From Pristionchus mayeri (taxonomy: Eukaryota; Nematoda; Chromadorea; Rhabditida; Neodiplogasteridae), in NCBI GenBank assembly GCA_036245805.1, contig BTRK01000002.1, positions 20,825,067 to 20,889,066 of the forward strand: a stretch of DNA of 64,000 nucleotides, given 5' to 3'. A program made the position numbers and the translations under genes. The notes beneath the pieces are model-generated. The model made no database searches. It saw only the letters and a program-made list of their open reading frames with translations, and had not been told where the DNA came from. Within the stretch, counting starts at the first letter, position 1. Each line of letters begins with the position of its first letter. Shown in pieces: positions 22,667 to 35,115 of this stretch.

Positions 22667-23348
22667 ATGGCCTTGTCAGGTGCCCGTGTTAAGTCTAAGC
22701 GGGAGAACTCCTTCTCCAATCTGCCCGATGCAGTGGCGCCCACTCCTCCCGGATTCTCCCCCATCTGGCCTCGTTCCAAGTACCGTACCATCCTCTCTTT
22801 GATTGCTACCTACCGTATTTCAGGGAAGATGTCGATCCTGACATGAAGCAGACGATCGTTGCACTGGCAACGGACGCTACCATTTCCGCCTTTCTCATAA
22901 TAATCGCCGTCGTTAAATTTATCTTCCAGTACGTGATTCACTACCGTACTCTGCAGTGATTGCAAGGATGAAGCTGTCACGTCTCTCTTCAGATCAATTC
23001 TGGCAGTCTTCGATGCGGTAACTGACTATCTGGCAGATGCAATTCGACCCTTCTACTTGAAATGCTGCATCGTCCACACTTTCTACAAGAAACATCCAGA
23101 TGAATCGAAGGTGGATCAATCCTTAGATGCTTCCATTCCCTCTTTCTCTTTCAGCAAATGGTTGTGAGTGCGTACAATATCGCGTGTGCCTCTTACAAGG
23201 CTGGTCTGTGGACCTTCTCCGATGCTTTCTAGTCAGTTCTACTCTCGTAATCAATGCTCAGCCCTTCTTCAGTTTCGTATGGGAGCAGACAGTTGGAAAG
23301 ATGCAGAAGAGTGCAGCCAAATCGAAAGCGACCACTCCCAAGGAATGA
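22667..23348 (+). CDS. Unknown one-pass membrane protein
   Basis: Five exons join in phase when the first donor is TTCCAA|gtaccg (about 22780). The start ATG follows an acceptor-like ag directly. The protein begins MALSGARVKSKRENSFSNLP, has a proline-rich stretch (APTPPGFSPIWP), then one hydrophobic helix (TISAFLIIIAVVKFIF). A mostly soluble region with two neighbouring Cys follows (LKCCIVHTFYKKHP), then ASYKAGLWTFSDAF, and a Lys-rich end (KSAAKSKATTPKE), stop 23346-23348. About 180 residues. I do not recognise the family. The absence of a signal peptide and the basic tail suggest an internal-membrane protein, which is inference. Confidence 0.6.
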
Positions 23349-23762
23349 AAGAGTCACCACTCCCAATGAAGAATGAGGGGAATGATGAGGGAATTGGAAT
23401 AAAGATTTGTGATTACTACATACTTCGTTATTCGTACACATCAGTCTCAATACGACAAAGATTATTTTCGTCTCAAGTCGCTTGAAATATGAATGATTGT
23501 ACCTATTGGTTCAATATAAAAATCGATAAATGTGAACATCACTAGATGATGTTGAGGTAGCATTCGACAGTAATAGGGATCAACTGAAAATGGATGATAT
23601 TCGGATAATCGGGTGAATCGTCCCAGAGTGGGAGGAGATATTGGATTAGTGATCACACCTCATTCTATCGTAGAAAGAGGAGGTTTCCAGATGGAAGTCT
23701 CTCTCTTCCCATTTATTCGTAGCCTTGATTTCTTTGTCTCCGTGGAGGAGATTCCTCGATGA

Positions 23763-24609
23763 ATGAGTGGTGTTGAAGGGATGATTCGACTCCTTCTTCC
23801 CTTCCTTCTTCTTTCCATACTCTCTCGCACTACTCATTCTCTCAACTCCACTTTCTTCAAGACTAAACTGTCCAATTACTCACTGAGTAACAAGCAAATC
23901 GAAGAGGTTCTCTTATCATTTTTATGCTCGATAAAGTTTGGTTTAGATAGCGAAGAAGTTCAATAATGCAGAGAATCCGAAGAAGGCGATTAACAACCTC
24001 GTCAAGAAACTTCCCAAGAAGGCAAGCAGACTTTCTATCTTGCAGATAACCTCTCCCTTGTGCAGAATCGATCAGCCATTAAGGAAGTTCTTCTGAAGAT
24101 GAATGACGCCAACAGGTATTGAGAAGCCTCCTGTTCTCATGAGGAGGAGGGAGATTCTCGTTATGCTCTTCATTCATCTTCCGATGCAATGAAATCATCC
24201 ACTCTCGTAACTCCTTCCCTTACTCCATTTCAGTTTCATCGATCACATCTTCAACGATACTATCAAAGAGGCGAAGAAAGTAGTGAATGAGACAGTGATA
24301 GAGCAGGTTGATCTTCGATCCTCGACCCTTTCTGGCATTCCTCCATGCAGTTCCAATCGATCAAGTCATCTCACGACGATGCATTCAAGCAGAATTTGGC
24401 AGTAGCTCAGTCTTCCCTCATCAAGGCAGCTTCTGCCCTCGTATGACCTCTCCCAGTCCAGTATCCAATTGTGAATCAAGGCCTCCATTAAGTTAGACAA
24501 CTCTACTCTCGTTCTACTCAAGAATGCCATCAATTCGCCACTAGCCAAGATTGGAAACGATACAAAGGGACTGGATAAGCTCAAGTCCTACATTACCTAC
24601 TTCCAGTGA
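23763..24609 (+). CDS. Unknown secreted helical protein
   Basis: Starts at 23763 or, giving a cleaner signal peptide (MIRLLLPFLLLSILSRTTHS), at 23781. Six exons follow in phase to TGA 24607-24609. The mature part is rich in Lys, Asn, Ser and Ala and looks all-helical (IAKKFNNAENPKKAINNLVKK, then SFIDHIFNDTIKEAKKVV, then ASIKLDNSTLVLLKNAINS), with N-glycosylation sites NST and NDT and no cysteine. Intron 2 uses a GC donor (AAG|GCAAGC at 24022). Size and character recall small secreted nematode proteins of the SXP/RAL-2 kind, but I cannot see that family's motif, so no function is given. Confidence 0.6.
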
Positions 24610-25065
24610 AGGCCATTGCTCATCCATGCATCATAAAGATAGTTGCAATTGCGTGATGTAGATATGGTACATGGGCAAACAATTCTCATTACTTCATCAG
24701 GAAAAAACGGACAAACAGTTGATCAAACAGGCCAGAAAGAAAATGGGGTAAACAGTTGCTTACTAATCACACCCTCCCAAATAGTTTCAAATATGAAACC
24801 ATTTATTTCTGATAGTATGCGGACTAGTAAGTTGGAATAGCATATCTAGAATCAAATTCTAGTATCACAGATAGATATTTGGTTAATCTATTCTACAGTA
24901 GCTCTTACGGGAGAAACTATTCATGCTATGCCATATTGTACACAGGATAAGAGAAGAGAATAGTAGAATTGGGGTAAATGCACCATCTGGACAAGACAAA
25001 ACTCCTACCATGTACCCACACTAAAAAGAAGAAGAAGAACCGTATATTGGGCAAGAGGGGATCAA
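24610..25065. other. Convergent intergenic region
   Basis: A/T-rich, between the stop of the secreted protein gene (+) and that of Sec62 (-). It contains a TACNGTA copy (24891) but no gene. Confidence 0.35.
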
Positions 25066-27714
25066 TTAATTGTTGACGATGACGAAGTCTCCATCGTCCT
25101 TGCGAGGTCGACGACGAGGTCCCGATGAAAACGACGGAGCACTCTCAAACAGCAACCATCTCATTCACCATTTCAATCCCATCATTAGCCATCATCGCTC
25201 GTTCCTAACCATCGATCCTCCCGAATATCCCATATTCGGGTCTGCATAATTGTACGAGTTGTGAAAATCATAAGCTATCAATGGCAATCTTTGAATGATT
25301 GAGATAATTCTAACCTGGTTCTCCTCTCCTTCCACTTCACTCTCTTCGCTCTCCTCATCGGAATTCTCTGACGCCTTTCCAGAAGCCTACAATTTCACCG
25401 TTAGACATTTATATATCCAACGGATGAGGAGATATTAGATTACAATACATAAGAGAGAAAAAAGTGACACTATATTTAGCTGGTAAGTTCATTTCGAGAG
25501 CTGACTGAATACTTAAAAGGAAGACTGAATTAAATACCTGAGAAGCTTCTTTGGACTGTTCTGATTCCCTTCCCTGCTTCTCTTCCTCCTCCTTCTCCTT
25601 CTCTGCCTGCAAGGAATGCCAATATTATTATAGAATAATTGAGATACGCAACTGTCCTCAATTACATTATAAAGGCAGTACTCCGACTATTTTCTGTTTC
25701 ACAATGCCAACACAATAAAACACAATTGATCTACTGACTTGTTTTGGACGCAGATCAAGAAGTGATGCCAGATAATGGTATTCTTCTAATTTCCAGAACA
25801 ATGTTATCAATATCAAACCTCATCGTCACTATTCTTTTCTTTCTTTCCCTTCTTTTTCTCATCCTTTTCCTTCTTCTTCTTTTCCAGCTCACTAGCTCTT
25901 TCGTACGAGTACCTGAATTGGAAATCCATTGTAATGTTATGATGGAATCGTAGTACTCCAATCAATCGGAATGCGAAGGTGTAAACAGAACAACTGATCA
26001 TCAACTATTCCCTTGTGTTTGAAAGATTCTAATTGAATTGGAAAGAGTTCACAAATAGTCTAACCAAGGTTTGAAGCTCTCGAAGAATCCGACATCTTCC
26101 GTGAGATTGGGGAGAATCCACAATTTGTGTTCTCCTCCAGTCAATAGCCAGATCACACCGAAGAGGATCGTACGGGCTGAATAGTACCACGTCTCCATTT
26201 TTAATAAAGTGTAGCATTGTCAGAGGAATATATTATACACAAATGATTAGATTTCGTCAAAGATATACCTATGAAGATAAAATACGTTTATAAAAATATG
26301 AAGATACGTTTTTGAATGTAAATAAAATACCAAATAAGCGTAAAATATAAAGAAACTGACCAATGGCGACACCAATGATAACTCCGAAGAATCCGATTCC
26401 AGTCATTGAAAGGTAGTAGACTCCCTGGCGGACAATCGGAGGCCACAGTGGGAAACAACAACATCCAATGGCTCCCACGACTGCAATAAGATAAAGACAT
26501 ATCAAAAAGTTAAATGGTTATTGTTCTATCAGGAAATGGAAATTCAAACATCCGTATCACGTAATTACAGGGGAAACGAACTCATGAGAATTCCGATGAG
26601 CTTTTTGTAGAGAGGAGTGGGGTCGTAGATCCACACATAGCAATCATTGGCATCGTTGAAATGCTGTAGGGGATGCTCAACCAGCTTGACCTGCAACCAC
26701 ATTTCATACACTTGAAATAGCGGATTTCATTTTAAAATATAAAAATGCAAACCTTCTTCTTTTTCTCTCCCTTTTCTTCTTCCTTCTTTTCAGCATCAGT
26801 CTCATCGACCTGTAGAGAGAAAATATGTATTGCATATTTCTCAACTATTTAACTATTTCTGAAATGAGAGTAAAATACCTCGTCTTCCTCTTCCTTCTTT
26901 TTCTCGTCACTTTTATCTTTCTTCCCCTTAGGTTCCTTCATCTTGGGCGACTTGGTCACATCCTTTCCCTCATCATTCTTTTCCTTCTTCTTGGGAACCA
27001 GTTTCTTTGCTCTCCAAATCATTTTTCTCTCCATCATCAACTGCATGAAATCTTCTGCAGCACGACGCGTATGGAAACGAGCTGATTCACCCTGAAAACG
27101 GAGAATTTATATTCCGTGAGAACACAACGTAGAAAACGAGCATATTAATGCCTCAACATATTATCCAAAGTAAGAGCAGCAGAACTACGAAACAACAAAC
27201 CTCGGCCTTGGGGCCGTAGCTCGACCCGAACAGAGTGTCCACTGCTTTACTTCCTATAACAGCAAATGTGAAAATAATAAAATACTTAGTTATTTCTCGA
27301 AATCCTTCCAATATATAAGTAAATAGAGAATAGTATATAGAGTTTAGGAACATCGTCCATTCATCCCACATTTTCCACGCAACAAAGATTTAATAAATGT
27401 TTTTTAAAGGTACTGATATCGAACCGTGATAATTCCATTTAAAAACAGGCTTCGTATATTAGGAAGAAAGATTATGCTTGGAAGAACGTTCTTATTTGAA
27501 ACTTTATATGGAACAACGTACCATTGAAGTAGTGCACTTCGTTTCCATGGAACAGGGTAGTTTCCGTGGGGCAGTTAAATCGCACGAACTTGGCAATCGC
27601 CTCGTCCTCTTTGGTCCACTCTTCGTCCTCTTGCTACAATGAAAGGACGGTGGAAATCGAAAACAAATAAAATACAAACAAATGACAAACCCGAACTCGA
27701 CGCTTGTTTGCCAT
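25066..27714 (-). CDS. Sec62, ER preprotein translocation component
   Basis: Twelve exons on the minus strand, all in phase: 27714-27691, 27633-27522, 27254-27201, 27091-26879, 26809-26753, 26690-26582, 26480-26361, 26176-26065, 25912-25819, 25606-25538, 25386-25315 and 25143-25066; about 371 residues. Sec62 works with Sec61/Sec63 in post-translational import into the ER. Landmarks are the cytosolic domain (WTKEDEAIAKFVRFNCPTE, then GSKAVDTLFGSSYGPKAE), a long Lys/Glu-rich insert, HFNDANDCYVWIYDP, and two TM helices (VGAIGCCCFPLWPPIVRQGV and ILFGVIWLLTG). The family block HKLWILPNLTEDVGFFESF and a charged tail follow. The tail ends DFVIVNN, unlike a canonical KDEL. A small open stretch at about 25210-25245 could be an extra exon but would break frame, so it is left out. 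The start follows a short leader ending ag. Confidence 0.93.
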
Positions 27715-28225
27715 TCTCGTCTTCAGTCAGACTACCAGAGTTCCTGCTACAAGCAAAACGTGAAGATTAGCAAAGAGCCAAACAGATGACAGCAACCTAA
27801 GATACTCTTGATACAAAAAAAATTCAATACAAACGTGTCACGAGCGGACTATAGGCGTCGCACTCGGCACACGAGTGGCCACAGTTGGTATACTGTAGGA
27901 CTTCGCCACATTTTATCACAAACTGGCAACTTTAGGGTAAACAACAATTTACATAAAGTATTTAACGAAAACAATATTTTTAGAAAAGAGTACGTAAATA
28001 CTTCAAAACGAGTTATCACCGGCAACAAATTATAGGAAAATACAGTATATCAACTGGTTGAAACGCGGGTTACGGTAGGCAGAAATTTTTTCTCAGGGAT
28101 TTTCAGATATTGATCGAAGTAATAATTTTTTTACTTCTTGTTCATTTCTTTTATATTTTTTCTCTTGTTTTATATCATCTAACGAATAATTTTATCCACG
28201 CATTCCAGTATGTATTCATTGTCAA
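27715..28225. other. Sec62 upstream region
   Basis: About 500 A/T-rich bases between the Sec62 start and the stop of the next minus-strand gene. It contains TACNGTA copies near 28039 and 28071. The 75-codon frame at 27808 has no coding character. Nothing else recognised. Confidence 0.35.
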
Positions 28226-29065
28226 TCAAACACAGTTAATCATAAATGAAATGCAGAAGGAGGCGATCATAATCATCGAGGCAGCATAGGAGATTCCTCC
28301 TTGCATGCACCGTTCCCGACACACAAACTGCTCCTCGGCCTGGATAGTACCATCGGTTAGTTGTTGTATTAGTGATGGGACTTGCCGAGTCCACCTTTGC
28401 TATCTCTTTAACACTGCATCCTATTTTTTCACGATAGATCTGCGAACGGTTAACGGATAAATACTTCTATAGAAGATCCGTACCTGCAGCCTTTTCTTCC
28501 ACTCATTTTTTTCAATATAATAGAAGATAGCATCGGCCTTGGTTGGCGCCGGCATGCAAATGCCATTGTAGTCCCGCCCTACAAATATTTTGTCGTTTTT
28601 TTTGTTAAAGTATTACTGTAGTTTCACCATTCCATACGCATTGCGTTGTCCAATTCTTGGCGTTTTCATCCAGAAGAAAACCTGTGATACTCATGTCACT
28701 GCACAAGAATTTGCGCATCTCGGTCAGCTTTCGGAATAACGTAGACCCTCTGCGAAGGTGGATGATGAGATTCTTCCTTCCTGAGTTCAACTCACTCCAC
28801 CATGGGAATACCGGTTGTATTTTCTCCTGCACTCCCTTTCATGATCACTTCCATCTCTTTGCTCATTTTTTCATAATATTCGAACTCATTTCTAAACGAC
28901 CGATGATGATTTAAGATTATGCTCAACTTTATACGCTTACGATTTTTTATTTGGAAAGCAGAAAATAGCATTTCCACAGTGAATTCTCCCTTCGCTCGCT
29001 GTTAATTCTTGAATGGAGAGAAGAAGGAAAAGTAGAGACGAGTAAAGATGAGTGACCAGCCGCAT
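28226..29065 (-). CDS. Unknown signal-peptide protein with C-terminal TM helix
   Basis: Four exons on the minus strand: 29065-28941, 28891-28628, 28578-28484 and 28339-28226 (stop 28226-28228). The start MRLVTHLYSSLLFLLLSIQE is a signal peptide. The ectodomain has scattered Cys (IHCGNAIFCFP, FLCSDMSITGF, TTQCVWNGRDYNGICMPAP, FVCRERCMQGG). The end is one helix (AASMIMIASFCISFMI) and a four-residue tail. A one-base shift is needed inside exon 2 near 28800 to join EFEYYEKMSKEME to ELNSGRKNLI; both halves are well formed, so an indel is likely. The family is not recognised; a type I membrane protein with disulphides is the reasonable reading. Confidence 0.6.
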
Positions 29066-30191
29066 TGACAATTTGAAGGAGAAATGAACGAAGAATGGAA
29101 AAGAAGGGAAGAAATAGGATATTGACAATCTTATTTTGGTAATTTTCCCGCATTTATTCGATGGTGAACGATAAGGTGGGAGGGACGAAAAATGGATGGA
29201 GGGAAAGGATGGAGACATTCTCCTTCTTCCCATTTCCATCTATCCTCTCAATTATGTGGTATGTTCATGAGCTGAATAGGCGAAGCATGTCTCAATACGA
29301 ACGGAGCTTCTTCATTACATAGTCATCGATGATAGAAGCAGAATGATGAGATGGAACAATGTGCGAGATCTCTTTCGGCTTGACAAGCGCCCACCTCGTC
29401 GCTCCCTAAAGTGGTCCCTCCCCCTCGAAGAGACTTCAATTCGACGGTCGAGCACTTTCCATTCTGGAATACCCTCCGTGTTCCTGGCCCTTCTCTCCGA
29501 GACGAATCGGATCTCTTGTTATTCTCCGTCCCATTTGCTTCCTTCGTTTCTTCTAAATAGATGCCTCTGCCCTTCTGCTTTCGGATGAACACGCGATTTC
29601 TTGCCCATTTCATTCCATTCTTCTATTTTCTGCCAGTTCTCTCTCCTCTCCGATGGCAGTTGCTGCTTAATCCTCCATTAACTGGTCTCAATGTGATTGT
29701 TGCAGTCGTCGCTCCTTCGGCAGCTCGTCTCTCCCTTTCCAAATGTCACAAATTGGCTTCTTGCTGGGTCTAAGAAAGGATCTCTTTCCTCCCCGAATTC
29801 CTCCCTTCATCCATTCTATCAGATGGGCGGATAGGAGAAGACTCCTCTTCTCAATCATATCCTAATTGCAAACCTTTCACTGCCGCTCTCTTCTCTCTCA
29901 TTTCTCCTCGTTGCATTCAATTTTGTTTTTATATCTCCTTCAAATTCTCCAAATTTCTGTTCTCCGTTCATCTCCACATAACTCATAATACTCTTCATAC
30001 GCAATAGATAGGTGGAGAGAAAGGGAGAGAAGCGAGAAGGTGAGGGAGAATGGGGAGAAGTTTTGGTTGTCTGATATCCCTTCAGTGCTCGCCTTTCCAT
30101 TCCTCAATCCGCAATGCCCATTCCATTATATCTCCGCTCTATTGATAGTCCGCAAATATGATGCTTGCCCATTCCCTCTATTCTTTTGCAG
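29066..30191. other. No firm gene; possible 5' exons of the synaptotagmin gene
   Basis: C/T-rich sequence with several open frames. The frame at 29343-29588 has ordinary composition and could be an upstream exon of the following gene, but I cannot link it by phase to 30192. Confidence 0.25.
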
Positions 30192-32098
30192 AATGTACCC
30201 AGTGCCCTATCCTCAAATGTATCCCATTGTTATGAATATCCGCCAATGTTATGTTGAATCGACTCATACGACGATTTTGAGTGTACTCTTCTCTATCCCA
30301 TCCATCGATCCTCGGCCCTCAGGGGTAATTGGAGTGATGTTTCAAGCAACAACTCGTCGTCTCTCCACTCTACCCGACATTATGACTGTATCAAATCAGG
30401 TGATATGCTCACTCTAGGGATCACTAAGTGAATTCCACATTGTGAAGGACCGTCGTCCGTCAAATCAAGACATGGACAGTGCCATGCACTTCTTGGAACG
30501 CCGAAGAAGTTCCGACCAAGGCCTTGGTGAGTTATCCCTCTCCCAATTTTCCCAACCGCCTTTATCAATCCTCATAATACTACGAACCACACATGAGAAT
30601 GTGAATATGCTGGTTTTTGAGTTGCGAAATTGCGTCACATGTAGGGGGGGGGGGGGTGTATCCACCCCCCCCCCTTCTCGCTTTATTTATTGTGAGTCTT
30701 GTTGTGGTTCTCAGGAAGTATCCAACCGGACCTCTATCGTCGAAGGGGCAGTATAGTAAGGAACGAGTCTACCAGTACCTCCCCACCTGTGGGAAGTTGC
30801 GATCTCAAAATGCGTTATGATTTCTCTCGTTCCGACTTCCACATCTCTGTCGTTGATGGTACACTGTCATCTTCACGCAATCGGCAATCCCTTTGTGTTC
30901 TTTTTTCAGTTCGCAAGCTGACGAGAATTGACCACTATTTTATTAAGATATCATTGAGTGGAGTGCCTCAGGTGCACCAGACAGGTATATTACTAAGGTC
31001 GATTAAAAACGTAGTTTTTACCAGGCAAGTTATTCCCCGGAGCTCAGCTAAAGAAAGAAGACTTCAAATTCGCACTGAGCTACGACGAACTGTTGGAGAA
31101 GACTTTGGTTATTCAGTTAATGGGAGCACGGAAAGCAGGTAAAACATATTTCTCGATGTGATGTCAGTCTAAAACGAGCAAGGATTCCAGGCAGTGGTTG
31201 CCATTCAATTGGAGAAGTGAGTGTTAAATTATCGACGATCGATCCCTCTGATGAGGTCTTTCTATCCACTGATATCGATACGCATGAGACGGTATCGTCC
31301 ATTCCAATAATTGTCTGTGTGATGAGCATGTACAGGATGAGAATCTTGGTCAATTGTTCCTCGGAATTCAATTCCTTCCATCGGCTGAGAGATTGACAGT
31401 GACTGTGCACCAAGCGAAGGATCTCACTTCCCATGATTCACTGCCTAGTATGCATATCTTAAGTATTGCACCCTTTCTGCATCATTTCCTACGATAACTG
31501 CAATAATCAATTATGCACCTTTTAGTTACCTGCTTTTTTCAGACGCTTACGTCAAAGTGTTTCTGCTTCAGTCTGGTAGGGTGGTTAAAAAAAGAAAGTC
31601 GCAAGTTAGGAAGAATTCGCAATGCCCGATTTGGAACGAAGCTCTCAACTTCACCCTGTCACCGTCGTCTCTCTCCAGGTCAATATCCCTTTGGCAGTTC
31701 CATTCGTCTACTCTTTGGATATTAGAATGCGAAGGAGAGCTCAAAGGAGAAAACTTATAAGAGTTTACAGAACGGGATTTCAGTTGCCAACTGGAAATAG
31801 ACGTACTAGACTACGATCGAGTGGGTAACGACCGATTACTCGGCCAGGTGACACTCATTTTCATTCCCTAACGCCGCTTTCTACCATATCTCTAATCTCT
31901 GAAAGACAAAAAGTGAGACGCCATGTGTCACTTAAGTTCCTCTTCTGCACTGTGAGGACTTGTGTAATTCTTACCGATCGCAGTCATACTCATTCCTTGC
32001 AGATTTCCCTCGGCGGTGAATCGTGTGAAAAACTGTGGAAGGATGTGCTGGAAGGAAAGTCTGTTAATCCGAAATGGGTCTCCCTAAGATATCTCTAA
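30192..32098 (+). CDS. Synaptotagmin-like double-C2 protein (5' end uncertain)
   Basis: Exons chain in phase from about 30192 or 30340: QATTRRLSTLPDIMTVSNQ, then GSLSEFHIVKDRRP (30418) and LYRRRGSIVRNES. Two C2 domains follow. C2A starts GSCDLKMRYDFSRSDFHISV and reaches KFALSYDELLEKTLVIQL. C2B starts GQLFLGIQFLPSAERLTVTV and includes VKVFLLQSGRVVKKRKS, PIWNEALNFTLS and LEIDVLDYDRVGNDRLLGQ. It ends SVNPKWVSLRYL, stop 32096-32098. Synaptotagmins tether and regulate membrane fusion. The calcium loops are poor: the usual DPYVK is HYFIK in C2A and NAYVK in C2B, and the second C2A loop lacks its aspartates; only C2B loop 3 (DYDRVGND) is kept. No TM helix was found among the exons I can link, so the N-terminus is missing or unusual. 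Confidence 0.85.
30643..30674. repeat. Poly-G / poly-C hairpin
   Basis: A run of about 12 G, then TGTATCCA, then about 10 C, in an intron of the synaptotagmin-like gene. The arms pair perfectly. The core ggggtgtatc also forms the end of the foldback element at 45779-45908. Confidence 0.8.
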
Positions 32099-32895
32099 CT
32101 GCAACCAGTGTCATCATTTCCTCCTCCCCATCCTTAGGTGTTTTCTGCATCCGTCCCTTCCCACATCGCACATCGTCATAACATGTGCAGAAAAAAAGGA
32201 AGAAGTGAGTAGTAGTATAAGGGTGATTCTCCCCCGCTGTCCCTTCTCCCTCTCTAACTTCATACCCTCATTGCTTTTCCTCTGTTCATTCTACTATTCT
32301 CTTTCGTTTCGTTCCTCTCTACACATTCTCCCTCTCTTCTCGTTTGCCTCGCAAACACGCAACATAGCTGTAATTGATGCCATCCCATTGAAATTCCATT
32401 TCATCCAGATCCATGCTTATCTGTCGCTTTCGATTCCATTTGTTCTTTCTAATTTCTTTCATTTTTTTCCAATGCTATCGTTTCGTCTTCAAGAGGGGAC
32501 GTGGGTATTTGTTTCCCCCTGCATACTACGCTATTTCCCGATCGCAGTCGTCTGTTCCGCCCCATGCATATTTAACCCATACAATGACTTTTCCATCCCT
32601 CTTTCTCTATTGGGATTTCTCTGTTCTCTATTCTCTAAGTTTGTAGTTGTTGTATGTTCTTTTACTTCTGTATGGTTGTAAATTATTGTTCCATGCGTTT
32701 TATTTGCTTCTATCGCTTTCCATTTATCCAAATAAACTAATTCAGATGGTTGATAGGCAAAGATTTATGTGATGATAAGTGAAGAGAAGAAGAAGAGACT
32801 GAACAAGAACGGGACATAATGCAAAAGCTAGTGGAGGTTTACACTCCAACGAGGTGCGACTGAATGATAAGAAGAAAGTGACTCATCTTCTCCAG
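32099..32895. other. Intergenic: pyrimidine-rich
   Basis: C/T-rich 3' flank of the synaptotagmin-like gene, then A/G-rich DNA before the glycosyltransferase. The 158-codon frame at 32205 is Ser/Phe/Leu pyrimidine bias. A short frame ending QERDIMQKLVE near 32840 may be the first exon of the next gene, but its phase does not fit. Confidence 0.35.
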
Positions 32896-34711
32896 TGAGG
32901 AATTTTATTGGACGGGTGATGACAATGAGAAGAAGGGAAGATGTCATTTGACTACTGTAATCGCTACTTTCTGCCTACTTCTTCTGTTCTACTACGGAGC
33001 TCAGTATCTCATATCAGGTCGAATCTTTTTCGATTATCCTTAATGCGATTACGCATTCTGCAGACAAAGATGATTTCGAGGGAGAAACGAAGAGCATACA
33101 TTCGGAAATTTTCATAGTAGAGGTGGGCTTGTGTATTCATCATCATTCATCGAAACTCGCAGCAATATGGGATTGCCTCCTCGTGGCGAACTCGATCTGA
33201 GATGCTCTCAGTCGATTGCTCATTGATGTTCGACTCGAAAGGCGAGATTCCAAGAGGAAAACCTATGAGTGAACATCCACTGGAAATGCATTGTGATGCT
33301 GTGCGAAGCAGAGTTCTCCCATTTCGGAGTGCCGACACGGGATTCCCAATCGCGTTTACTAAAGCTGTTTACATGGTGGGAGTAACGGGCTGACTGACCA
33401 AATCTAATCTTTTATTTATCGTTTTCATTATATTAAATCGTCGATTTCCACAGGATTACGAGCTACTAGAAGAACAGTTAACGCTCAGCTATGCTCTTGA
33501 GAATTCGTTCTGTTTTGCAGTAGACAAGAAGGTGAGAATATTCAGAAAGACAGTGGAAATGATAGAAAATAGAGGGGACGAAACAACGAGAAATAAACTG
33601 AATCATTTTCTCGATCAGGCAAAGGATCTTTTCAAACGAAGATTGCGAAGACTGGCATTGTGTCTTCCGAATGTATTCGTATTGGATGAAGAAGTAGAGG
33701 TCGGCTTCAATCCCATCCACTCTTTCATTTCAATTTTCCGGCAGATGGATAGACACGGGCACTATCAGAATCAAGTTCATTTGGAGTGTATGAGGAAGAT
33801 GATGAGCAGGGAATGGAAATATGTAGTTGTCCTGCAGGCTTGAATATTTTTTCGACCACTTAAAGTGCCTTTCTCTAGAATCACGACATAATGCTCAAAT
33901 CGCACGGCGAATTGTCTAGGATTTTCGCAGCATTAAATGGAACATCGGACATCGAAGTGACGAGTTGCTCTCGTGTCCGATGCGAACCTTTTCTGGATAC
34001 AAATGTGGAGAGACTCAAGTTGTGCCCTCCATCTTCATCTTGCTCATCTGCGAGACTACGATGGGCTAAAGGAGCTCAACAGAGTTCCCTATCGAGAGAT
34101 GCGGTATCCTTCATTCTAGACCATCTTAATGTGGAATCTCTCGTAAGACAACTTAACTTCCTCGTAAGTTGTGTCTATGTTGGTCAAATACAAGGCGAGA
34201 AGGAGAGAAATCGTGATTCTCACGGATTGTTGATTCCAGAACGAAGGGGCCGATGAAATTCTGTTGCCTACTCTGGCGATTTCGGAGATTGGCTTCCCTG
34301 GGGGATATACTGCTGAGTGTCTACCCAAGAAGAATACATTCATCACGAGGTTAATCGAAGGCGATAACGACTCGCATTTATATTTTAGATACTCTCGATG
34401 GAGGGATAATTTTACCCGATGCGCTTCGGGAAAGTTGAGACATTACATCTGCATTCTCGGGACGGGTGATCTACCTTTTCTGGGGAGATCTTATCATCTG
34501 GCTGCGAATAAAGTTGGATAAGAGTTGTGAAAAAATGACTTTTCGAACTTTGCATTCTTAGATGATGCCCCAGGTGGATTACACTGCCATTCACTGCATC
34601 TCACAGTTGGTCTTCAATCGGAGCAGAGATCTCTCTTCGTCTATCGTTCGTGAAAATTTCTACGCTAACATACATGCGGTAAGTACGGATTTGCTATGCA
34701 AATGTCAATGA
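32896..34711 (+). CDS. GT14 core-2/I-branching family glycosyltransferase
   Basis: Type II Golgi enzyme of the family that adds beta-1,6-GlcNAc (or, in relatives, xylose) branches to glycans. The first linked exon encodes a short cytosolic stretch and one helix (TTVIATFCLLLLFYYGAQYL). Then follow the stem and catalytic domain: HCDAVRSRVLPF, PIAFTKAVYMDYELLEEQL, FCFAVDKK, LCLPNVFVLDEE, ECMRKMMSREWKYVVVLQNHD and SHGELSRIFAALNGTSDIEV. Later parts are RLRWAKGAQQSSLSRDAVSF, NEGADEILLPTLAISEIG, RHYICILGTGDLPFL and PQVDYTAIHCISQLVFNRS. Several Cys are as in the family. One intron (33838) starts GC. The start codon is not found: no in-frame ATG precedes the helix, so a first exon is missing. The final exon is read through to TGA 34709-34711, which may instead be an intron. 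Confidence 0.85.
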
Positions 34712-35115
34712 GTAATCTCAGGTTCGGTATAATCGATATCTAGCTAACATTGATAACGAAACGGGCTCCTTCGTTTGTTAATGTTCTCTTCGATCGCTTG
34801 GAATCCATATTACATATGTAATGGCGACTCGCTTGTTTATAAGTTATATATTGGATTCACTCTATAAAATGATGTGAATGATTTTTGATTAGCAATTATG
34901 TCGTTGATGACAAGATGGAACAGCCTGTCATGCCACGAGATAATAGTATGACTCAATGGATCATACAAGGAATGGCGATGAGATAGTAAGAAATAGGGTC
35001 GACTCTTTCAATTGTTGTGTTTTTAGTGCGTTCCTGATCGATAGGCAGAGGGGAAGAAGAGGAAAACAAGTAGTAGATAGATAGAAAGAGAGTACCGATG
35101 GAGAGAGTAACACAG
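34712..35115. other. Intergenic
   Basis: A/T-rich spacer between the glycosyltransferase and the F-box-like gene. It ends in an acceptor (taacacag, ending 35115) that touches the next ATG, a probable trans-splice site. No gene seen. Confidence 0.35.

Noticed and set aside
25210..25245. Extra Sec62 exon
   Set aside because: Bounded by acceptor and donor but would put a stop in frame; skipping it keeps phase.
32205..32681. 158-codon frame
   Set aside because: Ser/Phe/Leu bias of C/T-rich DNA, no motif, lies in a 3' flank.
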